This document shows positions 16,881 through 24,287 of a stretch of DNA of 64,000 bases, piece after piece. The translations under genes were made by a program, and so were the position numbers. Below the pieces are notes generated by a model that was not told the DNA's origin, ran no database searches, and worked only from the letters and a program-made list of their open reading frames with translations. This DNA is from Zoogloea sp. LCSB751 (GTDB lineage Bacteria; Pseudomonadota; Gammaproteobacteria; Burkholderiales; Rhodocyclaceae): the NCBI RefSeq assembly GCF_002028455.1, contig NZ_MWUM01000016.1, positions 1 through 64,000 on the forward strand. Reading direction: 5' to 3'. Positions within the stretch are counted from its first letter, which is position 1; each line of letters begins with the position of its first letter.

Positions 16881-16908
16881 ATGCGACTTTGGCGAGTCGC
16901 ATTTTTTT
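16881..16908 (+). terminator. Hairpin with forward-strand T tract inside the replication operon
   Basis: ATGCGACT (16881-16888) pairs with AGTCGCAT (16895-16902), followed by six or more T residues. As an intrinsic terminator it would stop forward-strand transcription, yet the flanking genes both read in reverse. It could block antisense RNA entering the operon, or form a simple hairpin in the reverse transcript just ahead of the helicase start. Confidence 0.55.
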
Positions 16909-16912
16909 CTTT

Positions 16913-17086
16913 TTACTTCATGGTGAATGTTTCGTTGTTTCTAAATTCTTCTGCTTTGCCTTGAAGAAAGTTGCGAGTCAGTGCTTGCCAGTTAACGCCA
17001 GCTTGTCGTAGCTCACGAATATCCTTCATTAGCTTGTCGTCAATGACGACATTGAAGAAGTTGTGTTTTTTGGATTCTTTGATCAT
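16913..17086 (-). CDS. 57-residue ribbon-helix-helix-like protein
   Basis: A short gene with ribosome binding site AGGAGA 8 bp before its ATG. The protein reads KKHNFFNVVIDDKLMKDIRE near the start, then LRQAGVNWQALTRNFLQGK. A short beta strand followed by two helices is the layout of ribbon-helix-helix repressors of plasmid copy number or antitoxin genes. It is the first gene before the SF3 helicase and directly follows repeat R2, so it is a natural candidate for binding that repeat and its second copy R1. The fold is a pattern-level call. Confidence 0.6.
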   Translation of the reverse strand: MIKESKKHNFFNVVIDDKLMKDIRELRQAGVNWQALTRNFLQGKAEEFRNNETFTMK

Positions 17087-17177
17087 TTGATGTCTCCTGT
17101 GGTTTATCTGTACATAACAATTTATTTCTGATTGTCAAGATTGAGAATGTTGTCAATGAAATCGTCGGATTTTCCCG

Positions 17178-17363
17178 GATTCCCCAGACACCCCAGGCTT
17201 TTTCAAAGTCGATACAGCAGGGTATAAAAGCTATATATATCCACTTTTTCTTGTTAACTTGAAAAAGGATGGGGTATCTGGGGAAAACCTTGCAAAGCCC
17301 CATGAATACTGGCTTTTGCCCTCCCCAAGCGCCTGGGGAAGCCCTGGGGAGCCTGGGGTAAAA
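17178..17363. repeat. Dispersed repeat copy R2 with paired 16-bp inverted repeats
   Basis: Second copy of the repeat at 2553-2737, same orientation, 14.6 kb away. The inverted arms lie at 17180-17195 (one mismatch) and 17270-17285, again exactly 74 bp apart. The nineteen bases CCAGGCTTTTTCAAAGTCG following the left arm are identical in both copies. CCTGGGG and TTCCCCA words continue to about 17475. The gap 17087-17478 holds no other credible gene. Upstream of the RHH-helicase pair, it could be an origin, an operator or an RNA regulator. Confidence 0.8.
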
Positions 17364-17478
17364 ATCACAGTTTTGGTCTTCAGGTGTAAATTTTTCATCG
17401 CATATTTCTCCTGTTTTGCCCAAGTTTCCAAATCGCCTGGGGTAATTTCCCCAGTATTTCCCCAAGTGCCTGGGGTAG

Positions 17479-17646
17479 TTATTTCTGTTCGTTCATGTGC
17501 TGTACAGTATTTAAGAAATCTGCGAGTGCGACATCTTGAACACTGTGCAGAAATTTCAATGCCACTTCATCGGTTTCATTCTGGATGGCTTTCGCAGTAC
17601 GTAAGATGGTTGTGGTTAGAATGTGAAGCTTCTTGGATTGGGTCAT
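17479..17646 (-). CDS. 55-residue hypothetical protein
   Basis: A short gene with a good ribosome binding site (AAAGGAAA) 6 bp before its ATG at 17646. The protein (MTQSKKLHILTTTILRTAKA, then helical sequence to HMNEQK) is predicted all-helical with no membrane segment. Seventeen base pairs separate it from the 131-residue gene on the same strand, so the run 18769 to 17479 is probably one operon. No family is recognised. Confidence 0.5.
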   Translation of the reverse strand: MTQSKKLHILTTTILRTAKAIQNETDEVALKFLHSVQDVALADFLNTVQHMNEQK

Positions 17647-17663
17647 TGTGTTTCCTTTCTTAA

Positions 17664-18059
17664 TTAGTAATAGATTCTGTTTTTAAGCATCTCACGGCGA
17701 TGCTTAGTTTTCTTGTGGTCTGGGTCGTCTAAAAATAAAACTGCCATCAACTGCCCAGACCAGGATGATTCGATTATTGCGAACCAATTTACATTGCTTA
17801 TTTCGGTCTCTTCGATACTTAGAGCAATGTCAATCGCTTGATCAACTTCATCACAAAGCGCCTTACCAAAGACGGTATGATTCCATTGCGTGACTTCTTC
17901 TAGTTCTTCGGGAGAACATTCCTTGTAGAACTCGGCTATGGTTTTGCATTCAAACCCTTTAGATAGCTTTTCCCATACATCTGACTTGATCTGTGATGCA
18001 TAAGCGTCGGCAACGAATTCACGTGGTTTGGTGCTGTAAAATAATTTGGCGTTTTCCAT
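17664..18059 (-). CDS. 131-residue hypothetical protein
   Basis: The ATG at 18059 is chosen because AAAGGAAA sits just before it; the frame is open upstream but without a binding site. The protein is acidic in the middle (KECSPEELEEVTQWNHTVFG), followed by DEVDQAIDIALSIEETEISN and NWFAIIESSWSGQLMAVLFL. I recognise no domain. It belongs to a tight group of small reverse-strand genes with very similar leaders, each with a purine-rich ribosome binding site. Confidence 0.55.
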   Translation of the reverse strand: MENAKLFYSTKPREFVADAYASQIKSDVWEKLSKGFECKTIAEFYKECSPEELEEVTQWNHTVFGKALCDEVDQAIDIALSIEETEISNVNWFAIIESSWSGQLMAVLFLDDPDHKKTKHRREMLKNRIYY

Positions 18060-18081
18060 TGTTGTTTCCTTTCCCACTTGT

Positions 18082-18444
18082 TTAGTTGTTAATGCAATTG
18101 TAGTTTTCACGAATTTGACGTACATGCTCGTCGTATTGTTCTTTGTAGTCCCCCACAGACTGCACAAAGGTTTCAATATCTGAGCGAGACTTGAAGCTCT
18201 CTACAACGGCTGTCAATCGCTCTTCCATCTTGTCAATGTGCAAGTCAAGATCACCGTAGTAGCCCCACATAAGCGCCACTAGGTCAAGGAAGTGAAACCA
18301 AGGGCTTTCTGGGGTTTCACGCTCATGTAAAATGCACTCCTGATAGACCATAAAGCTGGTAAGGATTGAGCCCTTGATTTGGTTGTTGCTTAAATTGCTC
18401 ATACCTTTGTTGAGTGCCTTGCCGAGTTGATTCTTGTTTTTCAT
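18082..18444 (-). CDS. 120-residue hypothetical helical protein
   Basis: The ATG at 18444 follows AAAGGAGAAACG, a strong ribosome binding site. The protein is probably mostly helical (MDKMEERLTAVVESFK-like heptads in residues ~70-100) with a polar start, MKNKNQLGKALNKGMSNLSN. No family is recognised. It follows the 96-residue gene by 34 bp and precedes the 131-residue gene by 22 bp on the same strand. Confidence 0.55.
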   Translation of the reverse strand: MKNKNQLGKALNKGMSNLSNNQIKGSILTSFMVYQECILHERETPESPWFHFLDLVALMWGYYGDLDLHIDKMEERLTAVVESFKSRSDIETFVQSVGDYKEQYDEHVRQIRENYNCINN

Positions 18445-18478
18445 CGTTTCTCCTTTTTTTGGTAATTTGTTTTTTGGT

Positions 18479-18769
18479 TTATACGGTTGCATACACAGTG
18501 GTAATAAGTGGATCATTCCTGGTAAAGTCTTTTCGTGCATCGGGGAAGAACTGGTTGGGAAGCAATGAAACCATCTGAATCTTTTCAGTGTTCATGATCT
18601 TCCAGCCATAACCATCAGTGCAGCTTGTTCCTCCTGTTTGAAATCCACGAACATACTCGTTGCCATTTGCTGCGGTGCCGACAATGTGTGGTTCAATGAT
18701 TCGTGGTAATCCTTTGTAAACAACAACAAGCATTTGCTTGTTTTTGATTGCATCTATTATTGTTTTCAT
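18479..18769 (-). CDS. WYL-like small protein
   Basis: A 96-residue protein that begins IIDAIKNKQMLVVVYKGLPR and continues IIEPHIVGTAANGNEYVRGF, then GWKIMNTEKI and VSLLPNQFF. The spacing of a helix, VYKGLPR, an EPH strand and a W-K strand resembles the WYL ligand-sensing fold, here free-standing without a DNA-binding domain. It is the first gene of the small reverse-strand cluster and is divergent from the 344-residue gene. GGAAAC precedes the ATG. The domain call is by motif only. Confidence 0.6.
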   Translation of the reverse strand: MKTIIDAIKNKQMLVVVYKGLPRIIEPHIVGTAANGNEYVRGFQTGGTSCTDGYGWKIMNTEKIQMVSLLPNQFFPDARKDFTRNDPLITTVYATV

Positions 18770-18861
18770 TTTGTTTCCTTTCGTTTGTTGTTAAAGTATG
18801 TCTATTACAAACCAAAGGGATAAAATGATCTCTTTGTGCAAAAACCAGTTCGGAATTTGAC

Positions 18862-19896
18862 ATGAGTGACCATAGTGTGTTAGGTGCTACGCTTGTTCAG
18901 TTGCAGCCTTCAACCCTGAGTAAGGAAAATAGAAGCGACGACAAGCCACAGACTTTCAAGAAGGCCCGTCGTGCTTCACCTACCAGTCAAAGCCGCTCAT
19001 CTGCTCGGTTTTCTAAAAATTCCGATCTGGAGCGCCTGCGAGTCCAGACTTGGTTTTTCCATGTGGTTGAACGTGCCATTGGTAGCCAACTTGAGCATTT
19101 CCAGTGGGTCGAGTGGCAAAAAGCGGTGCTGGGGAATGTTTTGGATCAGGTGCCGCTTGCCCGTTCGCTCCAGGCTTGGCTAGATGAGCAAGGGGATTCG
19201 CTCTGCGATCTAGAAAAAGACTCAGCGAGTCAGATGGCTGCCAGACACTATGAAAAGGGTGAAAGCAGTCCAAGGGAGATCACCCTGGGCGTGTTCGACA
19301 AGTTACTGCCAGGCTCGCAAGCCGTGTATGACCTGGGCTTGAACGGTGAGCCGGTCTGGAAAATTCTTGATGGAGACTTGAATACCTGCCGGGACTACCT
19401 GGCAATAACCGTTCCCCTTGGCAGCGGCCTTGACGAAGGGATTGAGACGCAGGTTCAGGCAGTCATGGATGCACTGATCGCCCCAGCTTATCGTTTGAAG
19501 GTGGGCGAAATTCCTGATTTAGGCAAAGTTCAGATGTCCTTGCATCCAGTCTGGCTGACGCGTATCAATGAGCATTATCGTGATCTCAATGAACAGGATG
19601 AACCGGATACGGTGCTGGAAGTTCAGTCTATAGACGACCAGATTCTGGCTGCACTGGCCCTATGGCATATCTGTATGGCAAGCGGTTCAAGTCTGGTGCT
19701 GCGTCTTGAATGGCTGCTGGTGGGGCTGTGCTACGGCACCATCGCTGATGTCTTCAATGAAGGCATTCAGGCGTATGTGCTGAACATGTTGAAACGACGA
19801 GCATCAGAGATAGATGATGCCTTGAGAAAAAGAAAAGTGGCTTTCAGTCCATTTGAAGCACGTTGGAAATCCGTACATGGACCTGAGAGCAACTGA
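18862..19896 (+). CDS. 344-residue hypothetical plasmid protein
   Basis: The N-terminal ~55 residues are polar and Ser/Lys/Arg-rich (for example KKARRASPTSQSRSSARFSK), probably disordered or nucleic-acid binding. The remainder is helical with several Trp residues (TWFFHVVERAIGSQLEHFQW). No catalytic motif is visible. The ribosome binding site is weak. It is divergent from the small reverse-strand cluster and convergent with the 150-residue gene. Function is unknown; location in the backbone between replication and cargo suggests a maintenance role, which is a guess. Confidence 0.6.
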   Translation: MSDHSVLGATLVQLQPSTLSKENRSDDKPQTFKKARRASPTSQSRSSARFSKNSDLERLRVQTWFFHVVERAIGSQLEHFQWVEWQKAVLGNVLDQVPLARSLQAWLDEQGDSLCDLEKDSASQMAARHYEKGESSPREITLGVFDKLLPGSQAVYDLGLNGEPVWKILDGDLNTCRDYLAITVPLGSGLDEGIETQVQAVMDALIAPAYRLKVGEIPDLGKVQMSLHPVWLTRINEHYRDLNEQDEPDTVLEVQSIDDQILAALALWHICMASGSSLVLRLEWLLVGLCYGTIADVFNEGIQAYVLNMLKRRASEIDDALRKRKVAFSPFEARWKSVHGPESN

Positions 19897-19910
19897 TTGT
19901 TGCCTGTCTG

Positions 19911-20363
19911 CTAATTGCCCTTCGCTACAGTGATGATGTCCTGCATAGGCACCTTCTCATAGCAAGCATTCCAGTGACTGGCGAACACGTTGATGAGCAT
20001 GATCAACGGCATGTCCAAGGTGAAAACTTCATTGACCCATAGCGGATCGTTCTCGTATTGGTAGCTCTCAACCGTGTAGGTCAGGGCGTATTTACCTTGG
20101 CTGTCGTCAATCACCCGATAGCCAAACTCCCGCATGTGGCAACCCAGTTCCTTGAGTTGTTTGGTGAAGCTCAGGATGTTGTCTATGGCTTGCTGCGTGT
20201 CTGCTCGTTCAAAGGCTTGCCCAAAGGCATCCAGAATTTGTTGGCTGTTGGAAAAATAGAATTCGCCTTGCTCAACCAAAGCACGGGCGATCTCTTGTCC
20301 AAGGGCAGTGTTCGGGCTGGCATAAATGCCTGATTGATCCAGTTTGCTCGGTCGTCCGTGCAT
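19911..20363 (-). CDS. 150-residue hypothetical protein
   Basis: The start is placed at the ATG at 20363 (MHGRPSKLDQSGIYAS) because the open frame farther upstream would run through the terminator at 20379-20400. The protein looks helical at first (EIARALVEQGEFYFSNSQQI) and has beta-rich sequence later (GYRVIDDSQGKYALTYTVES). No clear ribosome binding site is seen, which lowers confidence in the start. No family is recognised. It ends 14 bp from the convergent 344-residue gene. Confidence 0.5.
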   Translation of the reverse strand: MHGRPSKLDQSGIYASPNTALGQEIARALVEQGEFYFSNSQQILDAFGQAFERADTQQAIDNILSFTKQLKELGCHMREFGYRVIDDSQGKYALTYTVESYQYENDPLWVNEVFTLDMPLIMLINVFASHWNACYEKVPMQDIITVAKGN

Positions 20364-20378
20364 ATGGGTTACTCGCGT

Positions 20379-20400
20379 AAAAAAGCCCACCGAAGTGGGC
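20379..20400 (-). terminator. Intrinsic terminator after the 203-residue gene
   Basis: In the reverse transcript GCCCAC-UUCG-GUGGGC forms a 6-bp stem on a UUCG loop, followed by six U residues. It lies about 20 bp past the stop of the 203-residue gene. Confidence 0.85.
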
Positions 20401-20420
20401 TGGGGTGAAATCAATTTAGA

Positions 20421-21032
20421 TCAAGCTTTGGCGGGAACTTTTTCTGGATGATTTTCCACGTATTTCTTCACTTTTGTGTCGAACCAATTCACCCAATCAT
20501 TGATAAGTTTTTTGCCTTTATCTGAATCCAAAAACTCTGCATTTTGGGCATTTTTTTCTTGGAGCTTCATCAGCTTCTCTTTGGTACTGCCCGGTTTCAT
20601 AAAGAAAGCTAGGTGGCTCTCATTGGGAGTCTGGGGGAGATTGCTATCTTGGCGAATCAGGGCAGAACGCAAACCACTAACCGATTCAAAGGTGAAAACG
20701 ACAGAGCCTGTTTTCTGCTTTCTGGTTTTCCCGCTGTCGTCACTTTGGGTTGTGTCGACATCACCGGTTTGGTCAGGTTTTATGATACCAAAACGGGTTG
20801 CTGCTAATTTTAGGTCATTTTTTGTGTAAGCTTGATTTTCAATCAATGAGACCAATGAAACCTTTTCCGTTTGGATCAATGTGACAATATCTTTAACCTT
20901 CTTGATCTGATTGGCTTCCCATTCGGATTTTTCTGCGGTTAGTGAAACAAGCTTTTCTAATTCTTCTTTGCTCAAGCCATCGGAAACTCTTTTTCCTAGT
21001 TCCGCTAGTTCAGCCTGTTTTGGGAAAGTCAT
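20421..21032 (-). CDS. 203-residue hypothetical charged protein
   Basis: The ATG at 21032 follows AAGGTAAAGAG, a better start than the ATG 16 codons upstream. The protein has a Lys/Glu-rich helical N-terminal half likely to form a coiled coil (LGKRVSDGLSKEELEKLVSL, then EKSEWEANQIKKVKDIVTLI), a short linker containing GKTRKQKTG, and a C-terminal domain ending in a helix. Some nucleoid proteins share this coiled coil, linker and C-terminal domain layout, but I see no H-NS-type core motif, so no family is assigned. A terminator follows it. Confidence 0.55.
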   Translation of the reverse strand: MTFPKQAELAELGKRVSDGLSKEELEKLVSLTAEKSEWEANQIKKVKDIVTLIQTEKVSLVSLIENQAYTKNDLKLAATRFGIIKPDQTGDVDTTQSDDSGKTRKQKTGSVVFTFESVSGLRSALIRQDSNLPQTPNESHLAFFMKPGSTKEKLMKLQEKNAQNAEFLDSDKGKKLINDWVNWFDTKVKKYVENHPEKVPAKA

Positions 21033-21244
21033 CTCTTTACCTTTCAAAGTTGTTGAAGCATTTGATTCAACGAAGCTCATCAGGTGTTTCGTTGATCTGT
21101 ATGGATCATAGCATCAAGTGTGGCTGCGTCAATGCTCGCTAGACATTGCTCAAAGTCTTTGTAAGAAGACTGCTTTCATCTTTCACATATGTAGTTACGT
21201 CATGTTGTTCTTGTGTTCTTTGCCCTTTGTTTTGATGAAGATAG

Positions 21245-21270
21245 CCTTGTCAAGACTGTCTATGACAAGG
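21245..21270. promoter_or_regulatory. 8-bp inverted repeat upstream of the SNF2-Mod-Res operon
   Basis: CCTTGTCA (21245-21252) and TGACAAGG (21263-21270) are perfect complements around a 10-bp spacer, 107 bp before the SNF2 start. The arms contain the GACAA word that fills the array at 11435-11739. It could be an operator of the restriction-like operon. The rest of the 344-bp gap (21033-21376) shows nothing else convincing. Confidence 0.45.
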
Positions 21271-21376
21271 GGTAGTGGCTTAGAATGCTAGGGTGCCGTT
21301 GCATCGGATGCTGACGAGCCCGGTTCCTGGGGGGCAGTGTCCCCTTGTTGAACATATAACTAGATAGTTCAGGGCC

Positions 21377-24265
21377 ATGATCACATCCTTCCATGCCAAG
21401 TATTTTGCTCACGAGCTGACCAGACGGCATGCTCCCAATGATGTTGGTCGTCTGTCTCAGTCCTTGTTTGACGCCAGTGTCGACTTGAACCCCCATCAGA
21501 TTGAAGCAGCTTTGTTCGCCTTGAAGTCGCCACTCTCCAAGGGAGTGCTACTGGCTGATGAAGTCGGTTTGGGTAAAACCATTGAAGCAGGGATCGTCCT
21601 TTGCCAGTATTGGTCTGAGCGGCGTCGCCGTCTGCTGGTCATTTGTCCAGCTTCGTTGCGCAAGCAATGGGCGCTTGAGCTGGAAGAAAAATTCAACTTG
21701 CCCGCCGTGGTGCTGGATGCCAAGACTTCCCGTGATTTTCTGAAACAAGGCAAGTCACCGCTGAATCAGAAGGCCATTGTCGTCTTGTCCTACAACTATG
21801 CTCACAAGATTCGGGATGAGCTCAAGGCGATCCAGTGGGATCTGGCGGTCATTGATGAAGCCCACAAATTACGCAATGCCTACCGTGAGAGCAACAAGAT
21901 TGGTCAAGGTCTTCGGTGGGCTACGGAAGATTGTCGCAAGCTGCTGCTAACGGCAACACCATTGCAAAACTCCCTGCTTGAGCTGTACGGACTGGCCACG
22001 CTCATAGATGACCACATCTTTGGTGATGTGAATGCCTTCCGCAGTCAGTATGTATCGGCAGGGGGCGACTTGGACGGTTTGCGGGAACGGCTGTCGGGGT
22101 TTTGCCGGCGCACCCTTCGCAATCAGGTCACTGAATACATCCGCTACACAGAGCGAAAGGCAATCACTCGGCCCTTCAGCCCTACGGACGATGAGCACCG
22201 GCTGTATGAAGCAGTCGGTGAGTTTCTGACCCGTCCCAACAGCTACGCCATCCCGCATCGGCAACGGCACCTGACCGAACTGATTCTTCGCAAACTGCTG
22301 GCTTCTTCGTCATTGGCAGTTGCAGGCACCTTGGAAACCATGAAGGTCCGGCTGGAAGCGTTGCGGGATGAAAAAGTGCAGGATGACCCCGATTTCGCCG
22401 AGTCACTGATTACCGACGAAGACATTGAAGGCGATCTGCTGGACGAGATCCTGGAACTGGATGACCTTGAAGAAGACGGTGACACCCAGCCACAAGACAT
22501 AGATCGCAAGCAGCTCAATGAAGAAATTCGCCTGCTAGGTGAGTTGGCTGCGCTGGCACGCAGTATCGGCACCGACACCAAAACCCGAAGCCTGTTGTCG
22601 GCCTTGGATATTGGTTTTCAGCAGATGGCGGTGACGGGGGCACAGAAGAAGGCACTGATCTTCACCGAATCCCGCAGGACACAGTTTTACCTGAAGGACT
22701 ACCTTGAAGCGAACGGCTATGCCGGGCAAGTGGTTTTGTTCAGTGGCACGAACAACAGTCCTGAAGCTACCGCCATCTATGAGAAGTGGCTGATGGCCAA
22801 CCAAGGCACGGGGCGGATTGCTGGCTCTCGTGACATTGATATTCGGACGGCCCTGATTGAGCATTTCAGGGACAAGGGCACCATCTTGATCGCCACCGAA
22901 GCGGCGGCGGAAGGGGTGAATATCCAGTTCTGTTCCTTGGTCATCAACTATGACTTGCCTTGGAATCCCCAGCGGGTTGAACAGCGGATTGGCCGATGCC
23001 ACCGCTATGGCCAAAAGCATGATGTGGTCGTTATCAACTTTCTGAACGAGCGCAACCAGGCAGATCGCCGTGTGCTGGAACTGCTGACCGAAAAATTCAA
23101 CCTGTTCAACGGGGTGTTCGGGGCTTCCGATGAAGTGCTGGGTAGCATTGAATCAGGGGTGGATTTTGAGAAGCGCATCCTGACCATCTACCAGGAATGC
23201 CGAACCCCAGAAGAAATCGAGACTGCCTTCAAAACCCTGCAAGCTGAAATGGACGAGCGCATCCAAGCAAGGATGAGCGATACCCGAAAGATGCTGCTTG
23301 AGAATTTTGACGAAGATGTCCATGAGCGGTTGCGGGTTCAGTTGTCCGACACCAAGGCCCAGCTAGATAAATTCAGCAAACGCTTTTGGTCAGTCACTCA
23401 GTTCATGCTCCGTGACCAAGCACGGTTTGATGACGAAAACCTTGCTTTTGATATTGCAAAGCCACCTGCGCAAAGCATCCCTGCGGGTCGCTATCACCTG
23501 ATTTCCAAGTCAGGGCCCAAGTCCATAGAGAAGGATGATCCCGACTACGGCACTTACCTGTACCGACTGTCGCATCCGCTGGGCGAGTATGTGATTGATC
23601 AGGCCAAAGCATTGGACACCCCCGTTGCCAAGGTGGTTTTCAATGTCAGCCAGCACCCAACCCGCCTGCACCTGGTGGAGTCTCTGCGGGGCAAGCGGGG
23701 CTACCTGACCCTGACAGCCTTGGCGATAGACAGCTACGAGCGGGAAGAATATTTGTTGTTCTCCGCCTTGGATGCCGATGGCTCACCCCTTGAGCAAGAA
23801 ACCTGCGAAAAGTTGTTCAACTGCATGGCTGACAGCGCCGTTCCGACGACAATCCCTGACTCGGTGGTGACGAGACTCGCGGCAGAGTCACAGCGCCATG
23901 CCAAAGCCACCGTCAGTCAGTCGCTGGAAGCGAACAACAAGCACTTCAATGAAGCCCGTGAGAAGCTGGAAAAATGGGCTGATGACTTGGTTCTGGCGGC
24001 TGAAAAAGCCCTGCGAGACACCAAAGAGCAGATCAAGATTGCACAGCGGCAGGCTAGGCTGGCTACAAACCTGGACGAACAGCACGAGATACAGCAACGT
24101 ATCCAAAAGCTGGAAAAGCAGCAGCGCCGACAGCGACAGGAAATCTTTCAGGTGGAAGACGACATCATTGAAAAGCGGGATGCCCTGATTGAGTCGCTGG
24201 AAAAACGTCTGACCCAAAAAACCGAATCCAAGACCCTGTTCTCCCTAGAGTGGGCAGTGGTCTAA
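21377..24265 (+). CDS. SNF2/RapA-type helicase of a restriction-like system
   Basis: A 962-residue SF2 ATPase, presumably a DNA translocase. Motif I LLADEVGLGKTIEAG is near residues 58-72, motif II VIDEAHKLRN near residue 159, motif III LLTATPLQN follows and motif VI RIGRCHRYGQ closes the helicase core. The C-terminal ~120 residues are a long charged coiled coil (for example LEKQQRRQRQEIFQVEDDII). It starts the operon; mod follows after 22 bp and res after that. SNF2 proteins occur in DISARM and other defence clusters, but this trio lacks the DISARM genes. Its partner role with Mod and Res is inferred from the operon. Confidence 0.85.
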   Translation: MITSFHAKYFAHELTRRHAPNDVGRLSQSLFDASVDLNPHQIEAALFALKSPLSKGVLLADEVGLGKTIEAGIVLCQYWSERRRRLLVICPASLRKQWALELEEKFNLPAVVLDAKTSRDFLKQGKSPLNQKAIVVLSYNYAHKIRDELKAIQWDLAVIDEAHKLRNAYRESNKIGQGLRWATEDCRKLLLTATPLQNSLLELYGLATLIDDHIFGDVNAFRSQYVSAGGDLDGLRERLSGFCRRTLRNQVTEYIRYTERKAITRPFSPTDDEHRLYEAVGEFLTRPNSYAIPHRQRHLTELILRKLLASSSLAVAGTLETMKVRLEALRDEKVQDDPDFAESLITDEDIEGDLLDEILELDDLEEDGDTQPQDIDRKQLNEEIRLLGELAALARSIGTDTKTRSLLSALDIGFQQMAVTGAQKKALIFTESRRTQFYLKDYLEANGYAGQVVLFSGTNNSPEATAIYEKWLMANQGTGRIAGSRDIDIRTALIEHFRDKGTILIATEAAAEGVNIQFCSLVINYDLPWNPQRVEQRIGRCHRYGQKHDVVVINFLNERNQADRRVLELLTEKFNLFNGVFGASDEVLGSIESGVDFEKRILTIYQECRTPEEIETAFKTLQAEMDERIQARMSDTRKMLLENFDEDVHERLRVQLSDTKAQLDKFSKRFWSVTQFMLRDQARFDDENLAFDIAKPPAQSIPAGRYHLISKSGPKSIEKDDPDYGTYLYRLSHPLGEYVIDQAKALDTPVAKVVFNVSQHPTRLHLVESLRGKRGYLTLTALAIDSYEREEYLLFSALDADGSPLEQETCEKLFNCMADSAVPTTIPDSVVTRLAAESQRHAKATVSQSLEANNKHFNEAREKLEKWADDLVLAAEKALRDTKEQIKIAQRQARLATNLDEQHEIQQRIQKLEKQQRRQRQEIFQVEDDIIEKRDALIESLEKRLTQKTESKTLFSLEWAVV

Positions 24266-24287
24266 AAATGATTGAACGAGTGAGAAC

